Positions 27,626 through 38,340 of a DNA stretch of 64,000 bases are shown in pieces (the first letter of the stretch is position 1; each line of letters starts with the position of its first letter). The notes under the pieces are model-generated. The model had not been told where the DNA came from. It did not search any database and was given only the letters and a program-made list of their open reading frames with translations. A program made the position numbers and the translations under genes. Location of the stretch: the NCBI GenBank assembly GCA_019828565.1, contig JAHDYR010000067.1, positions 806,001 to 870,000 of the forward strand, read 5' to 3'. This stretch comes from Carpediemonas membranifera. Taxonomy: Eukaryota > Fornicata.

Positions 27626-30241
27626 TTAGAGGTGGGTCGCGATGATACTGTTCTTGCTGTTGACCATGACCGTGGGTGGGAGGTTCCTGGTCAACGCCTC
27701 TACTACCTCGAGCCAGGGCTTCTCGGCACCGGCCTCGGGCAGCACGGGAATGGTGATGAATGACAGAGCCGTCTCACCGCTGCACTGGCGCATGATGGAG
27801 TTGAGGGAAAGCAGAGTTTCATCACGGGGCCCCAGAATATCAGAGTAGTCGGCCGAGTCGTCAGTGAAGAGGCGGACAGTGCTGGGGAGGAGCTCGGTGT
27901 CCTCCCTGACCCTGATCACGACGGTGGCCTTGATACGGAGCTCGAGAAGGACGGCAGAGAGCTCCTTGTGCAGCTCCTCCGCCTCCTCGTGCGTGTCGAC
28001 CACCGAGCAGACGCGCAGAGTGGTCTGGGTGTCGTAGAACTTCGACTTCTTGACCATCATCGCCATGAGAAGACACAGTTCCTGGGACGGGACGAGCATA
28101 CCTTCCTCGGCCATGATGTCACGGAATGGGTTGACAGCGTAGGGGAATACCCAGGCATCAACGGTCATCTTGTGCTGGGGCCAGGCCGGGTTGGTGCGGG
28201 GGAGGGGTACGAGGGGCGCAGTGTGTGCGAGGATGGCCTTCTCGTCGTGAGTTTCGAAGTTCCTGAACAGCGCGATGTTCTTCCCGGCGCTCTGGACATC
28301 CCTGAGGATCTGAGCCCACTGGACGATATCCTGCATAGGTGGGTGGTGGGCAAGCATGTCCTCGACGGGCTCGGTCACATCGAGCAGTATGCTACCCCTG
28401 CTGGTGTAGTGGGCTACGTCAGCGGGGATCTTGGTCGTGTCAGATGTGCCACGAACAGGGTTGTAGAGCTCCATGGCGACGGTGTTGGGCTTCATGAACC
28501 CTAAGCCGGATGATGCTATGAGGTTGGAGACGCCCTGGCGGTAGTCTGACGCGATCAGGACCTCACCGAAGCCCTTGAGGTGCATGGAGGTGACCAGTCG
28601 GTTCAGGGCAGAGCGGTGCTTGTCGACGATGTGACTGACAGCCTCGACAGTGCCGATCACTGGGATGCCGATAACATACAGCCCACCCTTCTTGAGATTG
28701 TTCCCGAATCTGAGGAGTGGCACAGTGGAAGCTGACACACGGCCAGTGTGGATCAGCAGAAGCTGGGGCCGCCAGTACTTGATATGGTCCTTGCGGACGT
28801 CCAAGCGGAGCAGGAACTTTCTCACCTGGTGGTAAATGAGCGCCTGGCTAATGTCGCCCCAATCAGTTGATGAGCCCGTGTAGTGGATGAAGATGAAGAG
28901 CACAGCCATCGCTATGAACGACACAGACGCCCATAGAGGCTGAGCAATGAACATCAGGGCTGTTGACCCGACGCACCCGATGCCCGCGGTCCATTTGTTA
29001 AACCACGGCCAGATTGGTCTGAAGTTGGGAGCACCCGAGATGACGTGGATGAAGCATGCAAGGTTGACGATGGCGTACGACATCAGGAAGAACATGGAGT
29101 CGATGGGGGCAACCAGGTTGACGTTGCCGATGAAAAGGCACGCCTGAGCAATGAGCCAAGTGAACACGACGCCGATGCGGGGCTCGTCGCCCTTGCCTGA
29201 GCCCTTGCCGAGGATGCCGATGAAGGGGATGATGTTGTCACGGGCGAGAGCCTGGAGGACACGGGATGCGCCAATGAGCGAGGCGAGGGCAGCTGCGAGC
29301 GTGACGACCCACGTGGCCGCGGCAATGATCCAGTAGCCGAGAACGGTCACTGCAACGGACTGTATGATGGGCTTGTTGTCCCGGAGTCCCGTGGCGCCGT
29401 CTCTGCGGGTGGTGAAAGCCATGAGGATCATCAGGAGCACGTAGACGGAGACTGTGGTGCCGAAGGCGAGAAGGGTGCCCCAGGGGATGCTCTTGGCGGG
29501 GTTCTTGAGGTCACCGCTCATGTTAACGCCGGCCATGATGCCAGTGCAGGCGGGGAAGAAGATGGCGAAGACGAGACGGAAATTCATCGTCTTGCCGCTG
29601 TCCGCGTCATACGTGTAGCCGGGGCCGAGGTTCCTGACGAACGTGTCGAGGGAGAAACCGGTGTACGCTTTGGGGCGGCCATCGCGGGCGACGAAGAATG
29701 AGAGGAATGTGAAGGCGACGGAGATCATGACGAAGATAAAGGTGATGAAGGTGGTCTTCGCATACAGACTGGCACCAACGAGGCAGATGAGTGTGAGCAG
29801 GAAGCACAGGATCGAGGCGATGATGAGTTGAGTGAGATAGTCGTTGTAGATCATCAGCTTAAAGGTGCTCGACACAGATTCGGCGAACCCAGAGAGGTAG
29901 AGGACGGCTGCAAAGACGTTGGCGCAATAGAAGATGACACCAATGCTTCCGCCGAACTCGGGGCCGAGGGCACGACTAATCATGTAGTAGCAACCGCCAC
30001 CCTTGATGCGGCCGTTTGTAGCGATCGCGGAGATGCTGAGAATGGTGAAGAAAGTCATCAGACATGCCACAAGGATCATGAACATTCCTTCGACGAGGCC
30101 GGTTTGGCCAAGAACCCATCCAAACCTCAGGAAAAGGATGACAGACAGGATGCTGAGAACAACGGGAACGTACACACCAAAAAACGTTCCCAGCGTTCCT
30201 TTCCCGCTGTCTGCTTCACTGCGCACCGGTAGCAATGCCAT
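27626..30241 (-). CDS. SLC12-family cation-chloride cotransporter
   Basis: 871 residues. The N-terminus is short, followed by about 12 transmembrane helices (roughly 25-480) with family motifs: ILFLRFGWVLGQTGL in TM1, RIKGGGCYYMISRALGPEFGG in the TM2-3 region, and MAGVNMSGDLKNPAKSIPWG before TM6. The C-terminal half (about 490-871) is the cytosolic domain typical of SLC12 proteins. It would move Cl- with K+ and/or Na+ across the plasma membrane or a vacuole, important for volume control. The subfamily (KCC, NKCC or SLC12A9-like) cannot be decided by eye. The stop lies 68 bp from that of the armadillo gene (convergent). Confidence 0.92.
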   Translation of the reverse strand: MALLPVRSEADSGKGTLGTFFGVYVPVVLSILSVILFLRFGWVLGQTGLVEGMFMILVACLMTFFTILSISAIATNGRIKGGGCYYMISRALGPEFGGSIGVIFYCANVFAAVLYLSGFAESVSSTFKLMIYNDYLTQLIIASILCFLLTLICLVGASLYAKTTFITFIFVMISVAFTFLSFFVARDGRPKAYTGFSLDTFVRNLGPGYTYDADSGKTMNFRLVFAIFFPACTGIMAGVNMSGDLKNPAKSIPWGTLLAFGTTVSVYVLLMILMAFTTRRDGATGLRDNKPIIQSVAVTVLGYWIIAAATWVVTLAAALASLIGASRVLQALARDNIIPFIGILGKGSGKGDEPRIGVVFTWLIAQACLFIGNVNLVAPIDSMFFLMSYAIVNLACFIHVISGAPNFRPIWPWFNKWTAGIGCVGSTALMFIAQPLWASVSFIAMAVLFIFIHYTGSSTDWGDISQALIYHQVRKFLLRLDVRKDHIKYWRPQLLLIHTGRVSASTVPLLRFGNNLKKGGLYVIGIPVIGTVEAVSHIVDKHRSALNRLVTSMHLKGFGEVLIASDYRQGVSNLIASSGLGFMKPNTVAMELYNPVRGTSDTTKIPADVAHYTSRGSILLDVTEPVEDMLAHHPPMQDIVQWAQILRDVQSAGKNIALFRNFETHDEKAILAHTAPLVPLPRTNPAWPQHKMTVDAWVFPYAVNPFRDIMAEEGMLVPSQELCLLMAMMVKKSKFYDTQTTLRVCSVVDTHEEAEELHKELSAVLLELRIKATVVIRVREDTELLPSTVRLFTDDSADYSDILGPRDETLLSLNSIMRQCSGETALSFITIPVLPEAGAEKPWLEVVEALTRNLPPTVMVNSKNSIIATHL

Positions 30242-30471
30242 CGCACGAACGCTTGCGAAAAATCTATAATCGTTTTTTATGCGGTGACCGCCCAGGACCG
30301 TTGAGCGCGTGAGACAGGCTCTCGGGCGACGCTAGGCGGGCTAAGCCATGCGCAGGGCCGCCCCTTTTCAGAGGTTGACTGACAAGCCCTAGATGAGAAT
30401 CGCATCGAATCAGGAGTGACGCGGCCTCTAAAAAAACAGATCAGAGCCCTTTATGTTCTTCCACACCGCTC

Positions 30472-31707
30472 TCAGGCAGTCCACATCTTGTTAGCCAGCT
30501 TGGCTCCAGCTACATCACCACCCTCAAGATTGACCTCGGTCTTGGGAAAGGGGCACATCAACTTGTCCACACCAAGGAACGAGGCGATCGATTCGAGCGT
30601 GGTAGTCGGGTTGCACTCGACGAGCTTGACGCCTGATGCCGTGCGGACCTTGAACTTGACGATGGGTTGGCTCGCATCAATGTTGATTGGCTTGCCGGGC
30701 TGGATCGGCGCCTTGGCCGCTCCCGTGGGCGTAGAGTTCCCAATGCTCTGGCCAGTGCCCTCGAACGGCTCCCGCTTGGGCTTGGGGGGCGTGTAGTCCT
30801 CCTCATCCCGCCGTGTCATCGACATCTTCACCGGCGCGGAGGTACGAATTTCCTCAGGTGTCAGGATGGTGATAGGAACCATGTTGCGCTGGATAGAGTC
30901 CATGGTTTGCAAATACTCGGGGCTCTCTGACGAAATGAAGGTCTGGCCCTCGACTTCAATGCCATTGCGGTAGAAAACGAGGTTCTTCGTCAGAGGTTCA
31001 GGCGGGGCTGCGATGTGAGACTGCTTGGACCCGTCTGCAGAGCGTCCGGTGCCCACAAAGTCGGGCTTCTTGATCTCCACGCTGCCGCCGTTGTCCGCAA
31101 ACTGCTTGGCGTTACGCCAGACCGAATCGATCGTTGGCTCCTCGTCTGATTCAGGCTCTGCCTGCACCTGGACACCACCACCGACTTCGAACCCGCCCTT
31201 CTTCGCTTCCTCCTTCAGTATGCTGTCGTAAAGAGTACCACTGCGGCGACTGCGGCGATCCTCGCGTTCCCATGGATCCCAAGGCTCGCCACCAGGATTC
31301 ATCCCCTTGTTGACGCGGCTACGGTGCGGCCTCTTGCCCACGTGAGGGTCAGACTCTGCGGGATGGCGTCTGACCTCATTACGGGCTGGAACAGGGTCAA
31401 CGGGAGCTGCAGACACAGTTCGGGCGGTGATGAAGTCAATGAGCTCGCCCATATCCTCTGTGTCGGGGTTCTGAGTGATGGCAGCGTCTACGAGGTCTCG
31501 GGGGAAACCCATGTCGAGGATAATGTCTCGGAACTGAGAGGATGTGGACACTTGCTGGACCTCATTCGCGTTAAGATCAAACTGGCCGCTTACAAGCTTG
31601 TCTACGAGAACTTCGAGGTCGCGGGCTTCGGGGTTCTGACTAAGCACAGCGTCAACGTTATCGGCTGGAAATCCCATGGCAACGAGATCATCTCTGTACT
31701 GATCCAT
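30472..31707 (-). CDS. p47/Shp1-like CDC48 cofactor (UBA-UBA-SEP-UBX)
   Basis: 411 residues. Two UBA-like domains occupy the first 95 residues (DLVAMGFPADNVDAVL and DIILDMGFPRDLVDAAI), followed by a charged linker, a SEP domain (about 235-290, NLVFYRNGIEVEGQTF ... NMVPITIL) and a C-terminal UBX domain (about 325-411, with the cis-Pro region as PFPKTEVN). This matches p47/NSFL1C/Shp1, which recruits the AAA ATPase CDC48/p97 to membranes or substrates for membrane fusion and proteasomal turnover. Two UBA domains instead of one are unusual for p47. Cytosolic or nuclear. Confidence 0.9.
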   Translation of the reverse strand: MDQYRDDLVAMGFPADNVDAVLSQNPEARDLEVLVDKLVSGQFDLNANEVQQVSTSSQFRDIILDMGFPRDLVDAAITQNPDTEDMGELIDFITARTVSAAPVDPVPARNEVRRHPAESDPHVGKRPHRSRVNKGMNPGGEPWDPWEREDRRSRRSGTLYDSILKEEAKKGGFEVGGGVQVQAEPESDEEPTIDSVWRNAKQFADNGGSVEIKKPDFVGTGRSADGSKQSHIAAPPEPLTKNLVFYRNGIEVEGQTFISSESPEYLQTMDSIQRNMVPITILTPEEIRTSAPVKMSMTRRDEEDYTPPKPKREPFEGTGQSIGNSTPTGAAKAPIQPGKPINIDASQPIVKFKVRTASGVKLVECNPTTTLESIASFLGVDKLMCPFPKTEVNLEGGDVAGAKLANKMWTA

Positions 31708-32132
31708 TGGCTGAATAAGCTATATGCGCTGAGAACAGACGATTCGAGGTTTTTGTTGGATACGATGACACGACGAATTGATTCGATGCGAGTGGCCTGG
31801 GTCAACAACCCGGGTGACCCCACGAATGACGTATGAGGGGGTCGGTCGCGCTTCGGTGCGTTTTTTACCCATGGTGAGGCGGAAACGGATGATTCAGAGG
31901 TAAGAACGAACGTCACCAGAAGACCAGCTTTACATGTAGAATGCCTCAGGTTGAGCCCACGCGGGCCCCGAAAACAGACAAAACACATATCTCAACACCA
32001 TTCGTCATGTGATGAAGTATCATAGAGTGCACAGTGCAAGCAGTAAAGTATCCAAGTTCCCACTTGTTGTGGGCAGACTCCGACTTCATGTGAGCACCCC
32101 GCAGTTTACCACCAGCATCATCAGGCTGCGGA
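31708..32132. other. Divergent promoter region
   Basis: A 425-bp spacer between p47 (minus) and the membrane PDE (plus). Contains a GGGTCA/TGACCC inverted pair at about 31799-31820. No coding region or repeat. Confidence 0.4.
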
Positions 32133-34563
32133 ATGGGCCCAAGCACCAAGTCCAACGCCTTGAGGAGCTACACTGACTCAAAGAGGCTCAAGAGGCGCAT
32201 GCTGGAGTATGAGCGCGAGCTCGAGCATTTCCCGAAGATCGTTCCAACATTCGTCCGCGTTATCATCAGGAAGCTGAGCTTTGGTATGTATCCTTTGATT
32301 CTATTATCCAGGCCGTCTCTTTACTGTCAGTACCAACGCTGTTGTAGCCCCCGTAGAACCGGAGCTCATCATCGGCTACCTTCTGCTCTCCATCATTCCG
32401 ATAGCTGCACAACTCATCCATGTTGCCCCACACATCCGTTGGCACGCCATCATCATATACTACGCGGTGTCCTCTCTGACGCTCCAGTTCCAGTTCGTGC
32501 TGCGGTCTCTCAATCCGCTCTCGCCATACCCCATGTTTCTGACAATCATCCCGTTCACAATACTGGTGTTTCTGTCCCGTGAGGTGCACCAACTGTCCTT
32601 CATCTTCAACACCATGATGATCTTCCTCGTATACCTCCAGGTCAACCTCCGATTCCTGGTCTTCACGCTTTATAGCACCACCATGGGCGCCGTCTACCTA
32701 GTCACAGTCTTGGCCATGAAGTTCTACTACAGAGACGACTCTACGTCCGCCTCGTTCTTTGGCACCTCGCTCGAACAACCCATCCACATTCCCTCAGAGA
32801 TGTTCATGGCCTTCTCCATAATCCCGGCGCTGATCTTCGTCGCACAGCTGCAGCGGTACATCCGATGGTTCGGCCTCTACCACCGTGCTCGCGAGACCAT
32901 GCTGAAGCTCGGTATCACTGAGTTCACCCGCGCTAAAGCCCGCCACCGCACGAAGGCGTTGAGCACGCCCCTCGACGAGGTCCAAACGAAGCTCCAGGGC
33001 ATGCTGAAGGCCAACCTCCCCGAGGACGTCAAGTCTGAGATGCGAAAGGTGATCCAACGTCTCCGTATGGCCAGGGTAAGCCACGGCCACGTCGACTTCG
33101 AGGAGAAAGCCGAGGACGTCAAGAAGTTCGTCCTACAGGCACTAGGCCAGAGTGCGATCTTCCAGTCGATGTCCGACAACGGGACAAACCCCATCACCAC
33201 TGTACCCGAGAACAGCGCGAAGCCCCACAGCCTAGACATCGACGGCCCTGGCGACTTTAACCTCGATGAACCAGAGCATCCCCTCGGTAAGAACGCCAGT
33301 TGGCACGCCCTGACGCCGATGGGACCAGCAACGAACCTGCCTGATGAGATGACGGACGCATGCCCACGCCTGACGATGAGCCAGTGCAATGGCTGTACCC
33401 TGGACGGCACTCGGCGGTTTCCCCTCAAGGAGGCTGATATACCTGCGAACATGGCGAAGTGGATGGGACCACTGGCCGGGAGTCTGCAACCCCACGTCCG
33501 GGCCGTGCACTTCGCGGAAGAGAGTGGCGTGGAGGACAAGCTGACGGTGCTGGTGAAGAGCCTGGAGAGCTACAACCTCAACATCTTCATGGTCGGCTCA
33601 ACGTTCAACGGCCATGCCATCACCGTTATCGTCTCGACTCTGTTTGCCATGTACGATCTTTACGAAGACCTCCTGATCACCCCAGTCCGGCTCGTCCGGA
33701 TCCTACTTGACATAGAGGACCAGTACACCACAACACCGTACCACAACAAGGTGCATGCCGCTGACGTCGCCGCTTCGATCCACTGGCTCGTCAAGAACTT
33801 GCCCCCCTCGTACCACTCATACATATCATCGTTCGAGCTCGCTGCAGTGTTTCTAGCAGCAGTACTCCATGACGTGGGTCATCCCGGCGCGGACAACCGG
33901 TTCCAGGTCCAGCTCCAGACGCCGCTAGCTCAGTACTACAATGACGAGTCGGTGCTAGAGTCGTACCACGCCTCCCATGGTTGGAAACTTCTCACAAGAC
34001 CAGGGCTGGATCTGTTCGAGAAGCTGTGCTTCAGTAGTGTCATGGTCTTCCGCACGACATTCACGTCCCTAATCCTCAGCACAGACATGGGCCGACACAT
34101 CGAGTACCAGAGCAGACTCAGGAGTGCAGTCGAGGTTGAGTCAGCCACGTCACTCACTGATATATTCCAACCCGACAAGGATGACCAGCGTCACTTCCTA
34201 CTTCAGTCCTTGTTCAAGATGGCCGACATATCAAACCCGACCAAGGATTGGCCCCTGTGTAAGCGATGGGCGCTTAGAATGCTCAAAGAGTTCTTCGACC
34301 ATGGTGACATGGAGCGGTCGCTGGGTCTGCCCGTCTCTGATCTCAAGGACCGTGAGACATCGGCCCCGGCGAAGAGTCAGCTGGGGTTCATGAGGTATGT
34401 GGTCATTCCTTACGCCTCAGCTCTGGCCAACTGCCACGGGTCGTACGCCATCCTTGTCCAGAGCGCGGAGAGGAACTTGGAGCACTGGGAGGGCCTTGTG
34501 TGTGATTCGGGGACAGAAGGGCTGCTTGCTGAGATCGAGGCGCTCAATGTGTGGGCGGAGTGA
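32133..34563 (+). CDS. Membrane-anchored class I cyclic-nucleotide phosphodiesterase (intron 32284-32311)
   Basis: Exons 32133-32283 and 32312-34563 give 800 residues. A 28-nt intron (GTATGT ... TTATCCAG) is needed; unspliced, the first frame runs into nonsense and the second has no ATG. The N-terminal part has about six membrane helices (residues about 60-230), then a coiled linker. The catalytic domain has YHNKVHAADV (near 526), LHDVGHPG (near 570), YNDESVLESYHAS and the metal-binding KMADISNP (near 688), all canonical. It would hydrolyse cAMP/cGMP at a membrane. Unlike the PDE at 12757-14994, the HDxxHPG motif is standard. Confidence 0.92.
32284..32311 (+). other. Predicted 28-nt intron
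   Basis: Starts GTATGT, ends TTATCCAG. Excision joins ...LSFG to RLFTVSTNAVV, which leads straight into the first membrane helices, and keeps the frame. Confidence 0.85.
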
Positions 34564-34774
34564 AAGGTGCAGGCTCACATGATACACTAGGGAACCATTA
34601 AATCGTCCAGAGATGCGTATGGTGTAGTGTTTGCTTCGATTTCGAGGCATATCCTGTGAGACTTCGAAAGAATCGGAAACACTACGAGCGCCTCACAAGG
34701 GCCAGACAAGTGGCCTAATGAAGAAATTTGAGACCACCGCTCGTCAAATTGATCCTAAATCTGAGATCATCAGA

Positions 34775-34810
34775 TGTTGCGCAGTATAAACACATTTTTC
34801 GAACCTCCAA
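34775..34810 (+). repeat. Left direct repeat flanking the Fanzor gene
   Basis: Shares TGTTGCGCAGTATAAACACA and most of the next 15 bases with 36356-36390, with a few mismatches and one gap. Same orientation as the right copy. It could be a transposon end or a duplicated promoter-like element, since both contain TATAAA. Confidence 0.75.
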
Positions 34811-34854
34811 GACAGGGCCTGAAAGGAACGATCAAAGTGCCAAACTGCACAACA

Positions 34855-36116
34855 TCATCCGTCCGTAGACGAATGTTGGCGGTTAGCCAATTGATGATAC
34901 TGGAATGATGTTGGAAGGCGCGGGATCGATGTGCGACTGAACGGAGAGCCACTGAGCTCATCTTCCGTGGCAAGAGAACGCCACAGGATGTTCTCTGCAG
35001 CACTCTTGTCCCGATGATCAACATTCAGAGCATCAGGAACTGTTGCGCGCCACTGAGCACCACGGCACTGTGGATTTTCGCAGAGCATCACACGATGTGG
35101 GTGAACGTGCTGGTCATCACGCGGACGAACTCGCTTGTAGGGGGCGTGGCAGTGAGGGCAGACGACGGTGGTGCGGTCCTCGTTAACCATGTTAAGATCG
35201 ACGACAATGATTAATTATACCTCTTGAGAAGGGGTACTATCTCTCTCGCGAACTTTCGATATGGCGCGCAAGGAATGAACATACCAGCAGGCGTGGTGAA
35301 TCCCGAGCTCCCGTAGAAGACTTTCAGGCGAATGGGGGTGGCGATGGGATGGTGGCGACCGAACTCCCGAGCCAACTGTTGGCCGCAGCGGGCGAAGTGC
35401 TTCTGGCGAAGGATGTGGTTCGCAAAGCGCACTCGGCGGAAAGACTTACGCATTCCAGCCTCGAAAATGTCGTTCGCGTTGTCCAGCACAAACCTAATAG
35501 AGTTGTTGATACTCACTAGTCTTGTGCTCTTGAACGACGCGGCCGTCATATCAAAGCCGAAACTTGGCGTCTTAGTGTATCCGCACTTTGGGAGGACGCC
35601 GGAGCTGGTGGTGCCATCGGGGTGCCTGATGTAATACCCTCCGATGGACCTCGCGCCCGGGTCGAACCCCATGAGGTGGGCATCAGGATCCGGCGCGGGC
35701 GGAGCCTCGGCATTATTGGTCCCGAGTCGGGGGCGCTCTTTCTCCCGCCCTCTCGCTCGCTTTCGAACAGGCATGCTCGCATCATGTTGTGGCCGATAGC
35801 GGCCGAAGCCTCTCTTAATAGTCACCGCCACACAGACCCCATCGGTGCTCAGGCTGAGCAGACGGCCCATTGACCTGGGGTTGTCCCGGTAGCGTCTTTT
35901 CTGCTCTTCTGTCAACGGTTTGGTGGCGTGTGGGAGTGTGGGATTAATTCCCACACGATGACAGAAGTTCTCGTCCAGTAGGCCCATCGTTTCACTGTAG
36001 GCCATGAAGCCCGGTCGGACGGGGGCCATGGGCACGATCGGCACGAGGCGAGGCTGGCGGAGCGACATCGAGTACTCCCCGTTGAAGTGGCTGATGAGGC
36101 CACTCAACGTCTCCAC
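34855..36116 (-). pseudogene. Fanzor (eukaryotic TnpB-like RuvC nuclease), frame split
   Basis: Two frames form one protein. The first (36116-35211, 301 aa; GTG, or ATG at 36068) holds the RuvC-I Asp in LMGFDPGARSIGG (residue 152) and the FYGSSGF segment. The second (open from about 35217, ATG at 35190, ends 34855) holds the RuvC-II Glu in VNEDRTTVVCPHC, a four-Cys zinc ribbon (CPHC ... CENPQC) and the RuvC-III Asp in HRDKSAAENI. The spacing and the E-x-x-T-T-x-x-C-P-x-C wording match Fanzor/TnpB RNA-guided nucleases. All three catalytic acids survive, but the frames meet at AATTAATC near 35215 with a one-base shift and no GT-AG intron. It is either recently broken or uses frameshifting. Confidence 0.82.
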
Positions 36117-36355
36117 TCCGTCTGTCCGTCATAGATGAAGATGACATATATGAGCCGACGATGAACACCATTACCAGCATATACAAGTGTAGAAGTGAAT
36201 TTAATGAGGAAAGACAAATGACAAATGAGACGACGTGTGAGCGATTGTGATGTTTGCAGCTGTGCTGACGTCCACGAAGAAGACGCTTTGTGGAAGCCCT
36301 GGAGAAGACGATCTCCCTACCGACTTAAGACGTGAGTAGGAGGGAGACAGGGCAG

Positions 36356-36390
36356 TGTTGCGCAGTATAAACACATTGTTCGACCTTCAA
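36356..36390 (+). repeat. Right direct repeat flanking the Fanzor gene
   Basis: Partner of 34775-34810. It lies about 85 bp upstream of the MBOAT start codon, and its TATAAA (36366-36371) might serve that gene as a promoter. Confidence 0.75.
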
Positions 36391-36474
36391 TAGCACATCA
36401 GATCTGCCCTTATCCTGCACCTACAAAATCACGAAGACCGACATCAGCGTCGGTTGGCCATAATACTACAAAAA

Positions 36475-38097
36475 ATGGACACGATATCCGCTTCACTCGG
36501 TAATGTTTTTGATCTGGCGCTCAACTCGAGCTTCAACCTGCTTTCCTTGTACGGCCGTTGGATCGATCATTGGTGCTACTCTCCCTCTCTTATTAACGAC
36601 ACCGTCTCTGATTTTGCCGCTACGATCGGTGTTAGTCCGTATGACGTCCGCATGTTCGCGTCTCTTTTGATTGCGTTCATCTTTGCGTTCTTCCACCAGC
36701 TGCTCCCGTGGAAGACGCCCACGATCCACCACATCTACAACCTTGTCGCTGGTGTGTTCCTGACCATCCTCGCATTTGGCCCCAAGGTTTTGAACGTCTA
36801 TATCATGATTACCACGGTCTACGTCCTCCTCCGTCTCAACCCCCGCCGTCTGGGTCTGTCACCGAGCTTCATGAGCTGGCTGATCTTCCTTCTCACCTTC
36901 GGATACCAGTCCTGGGAGCAGGCCCGGCGTATCTACCACCCCCACTCCATGGAAAACGTCCACTTCACCAGTATGCCCATGATTCTCGCCCTCCGTCTTT
37001 CATCCCTCGCCTTTGACGTAGCCAGAGGCTCTGAGATGACAGCCGAGGAGCTAAGTGAGAAGCCCAAGCCCATCGGCCCCTTTGGTCGTCTCAAGACTCC
37101 CCTCGCCCGTTGCCCCGAACTCCTCCAGTATCTGGGGTACAGCATGTTCTACGGTTCAGTAATTGTCGGCCCCTTCTTCACATTCACCGAGTACTCCGAG
37201 GTCACTAGCGGCAGGGCGACCGAGGGCATGGCCAAGCCAGACCGTCGTCGCCTCAGGATCGAGTCAATCGTCTGGGGAGTCATTTATCTCGGGTGGAGCT
37301 GCGTGCTGATGTCATTCTGGGTGCTCTTCTCCTTCTTCCCGCCCGACCCGATGCTCCCCTACCATGCCCAACACGCGACATACCTTGCCACACCCCTGCT
37401 CTGGCGAATCGTCCGCTACCACATCATCCCGATTGAACTCATCAAAGCCAAGTACTACGCTGTCTGGGGCCTCGCCCACGGCGCCTCAACGATGAGCGGG
37501 CTGACGTACAGCGGGCGGCGGCACACCATGGCCAGGGTATGGTCCAAGTTCGAGTTCAGACAGGGGGCTAACTACACGTGGCTGATCACACAGTTCCCGC
37601 CCAACCTCGCCCTGATGACCACCCACTGGAACGCAGGCATCGGCTTCTTCCTCGCCTCGTACGTTTATAGCGGTGTCAGAAGAAACGAACTAATCAGTCG
37701 TCGCCTGGGCAAGAATGTCAAGCTGGTCGCCACCATCGCCACCTTCGTCACGAGTGCCATCTGGCACGGCTGGGAGCCCGGCTACTACCTGTTCTTCCTC
37801 GCCGCGGGCTTCTTCACCAGCCTCGCCCGTCGTATAAGCGGAATCCTGCGCCCTTTCTTCGTGTCCAGAGGCCGTCTGGCCTATGTCTACCATGTATTCA
37901 CCACTCTCAGCACCATGGGCTTCATGTACCTCGAGATGCCGGTATTCTACTTCCTCAGCTGGGAGAGGTGCATGGGATACTTCCAGGCGGTCCATTACCT
38001 TCCCTTCGTCATCCTTGGAGGCGGGTTCGCACTGTCGGCCGTCATCCCACCCCTGCCTGCCAGAAAGAACTGGGCAGAGGGCAAGAAGATGGACTAG
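36475..38097 (+). CDS. MBOAT lysophospholipid acyltransferase
   Basis: 540 residues from ATG 36475. About ten membrane helices. The MBOAT signature is complete: the conserved Asn in TTHWNAGIGFFLASYVY (near 382) and the catalytic His in SAIWHGWEPGYYLFF (near 429). The spacing and the N-terminal helices match the LPLAT branch (MBOAT1/2/5, yeast Ale1), which re-acylates lysophospholipids in the ER. No C-terminal KDEL-type signal, but a Lys-rich tail (KKMD) is compatible with ER retention. Sterol or DGAT branches look less likely because their longer loops are absent. Confidence 0.9.
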   Translation: MDTISASLGNVFDLALNSSFNLLSLYGRWIDHWCYSPSLINDTVSDFAATIGVSPYDVRMFASLLIAFIFAFFHQLLPWKTPTIHHIYNLVAGVFLTILAFGPKVLNVYIMITTVYVLLRLNPRRLGLSPSFMSWLIFLLTFGYQSWEQARRIYHPHSMENVHFTSMPMILALRLSSLAFDVARGSEMTAEELSEKPKPIGPFGRLKTPLARCPELLQYLGYSMFYGSVIVGPFFTFTEYSEVTSGRATEGMAKPDRRRLRIESIVWGVIYLGWSCVLMSFWVLFSFFPPDPMLPYHAQHATYLATPLLWRIVRYHIIPIELIKAKYYAVWGLAHGASTMSGLTYSGRRHTMARVWSKFEFRQGANYTWLITQFPPNLALMTTHWNAGIGFFLASYVYSGVRRNELISRRLGKNVKLVATIATFVTSAIWHGWEPGYYLFFLAAGFFTSLARRISGILRPFFVSRGRLAYVYHVFTTLSTMGFMYLEMPVFYFLSWERCMGYFQAVHYLPFVILGGGFALSAVIPPLPARKNWAEGKKMD

Positions 38098-38340
38098 ACA
38101 TCGATTATAAAGATTAAAACCGGAGGCACAGCAAGTTCACTCGTTTAATTCAACCAACTTTGACTCTATCACCGGTGTGAATGCCCCCGGTCGAAGCGCA
38201 TCGCCATTGGACGACTCGCAGTCCCGCTTTTGGTCCTGAATCGACACTATATCTCTCTATATCTCAATGCACTGACCGTAAAATGCAGGTTAAGGTTCAG
38301 ACTCACGCGCGCAAATTGTCAAGTGGCCAATTCTCCAACT

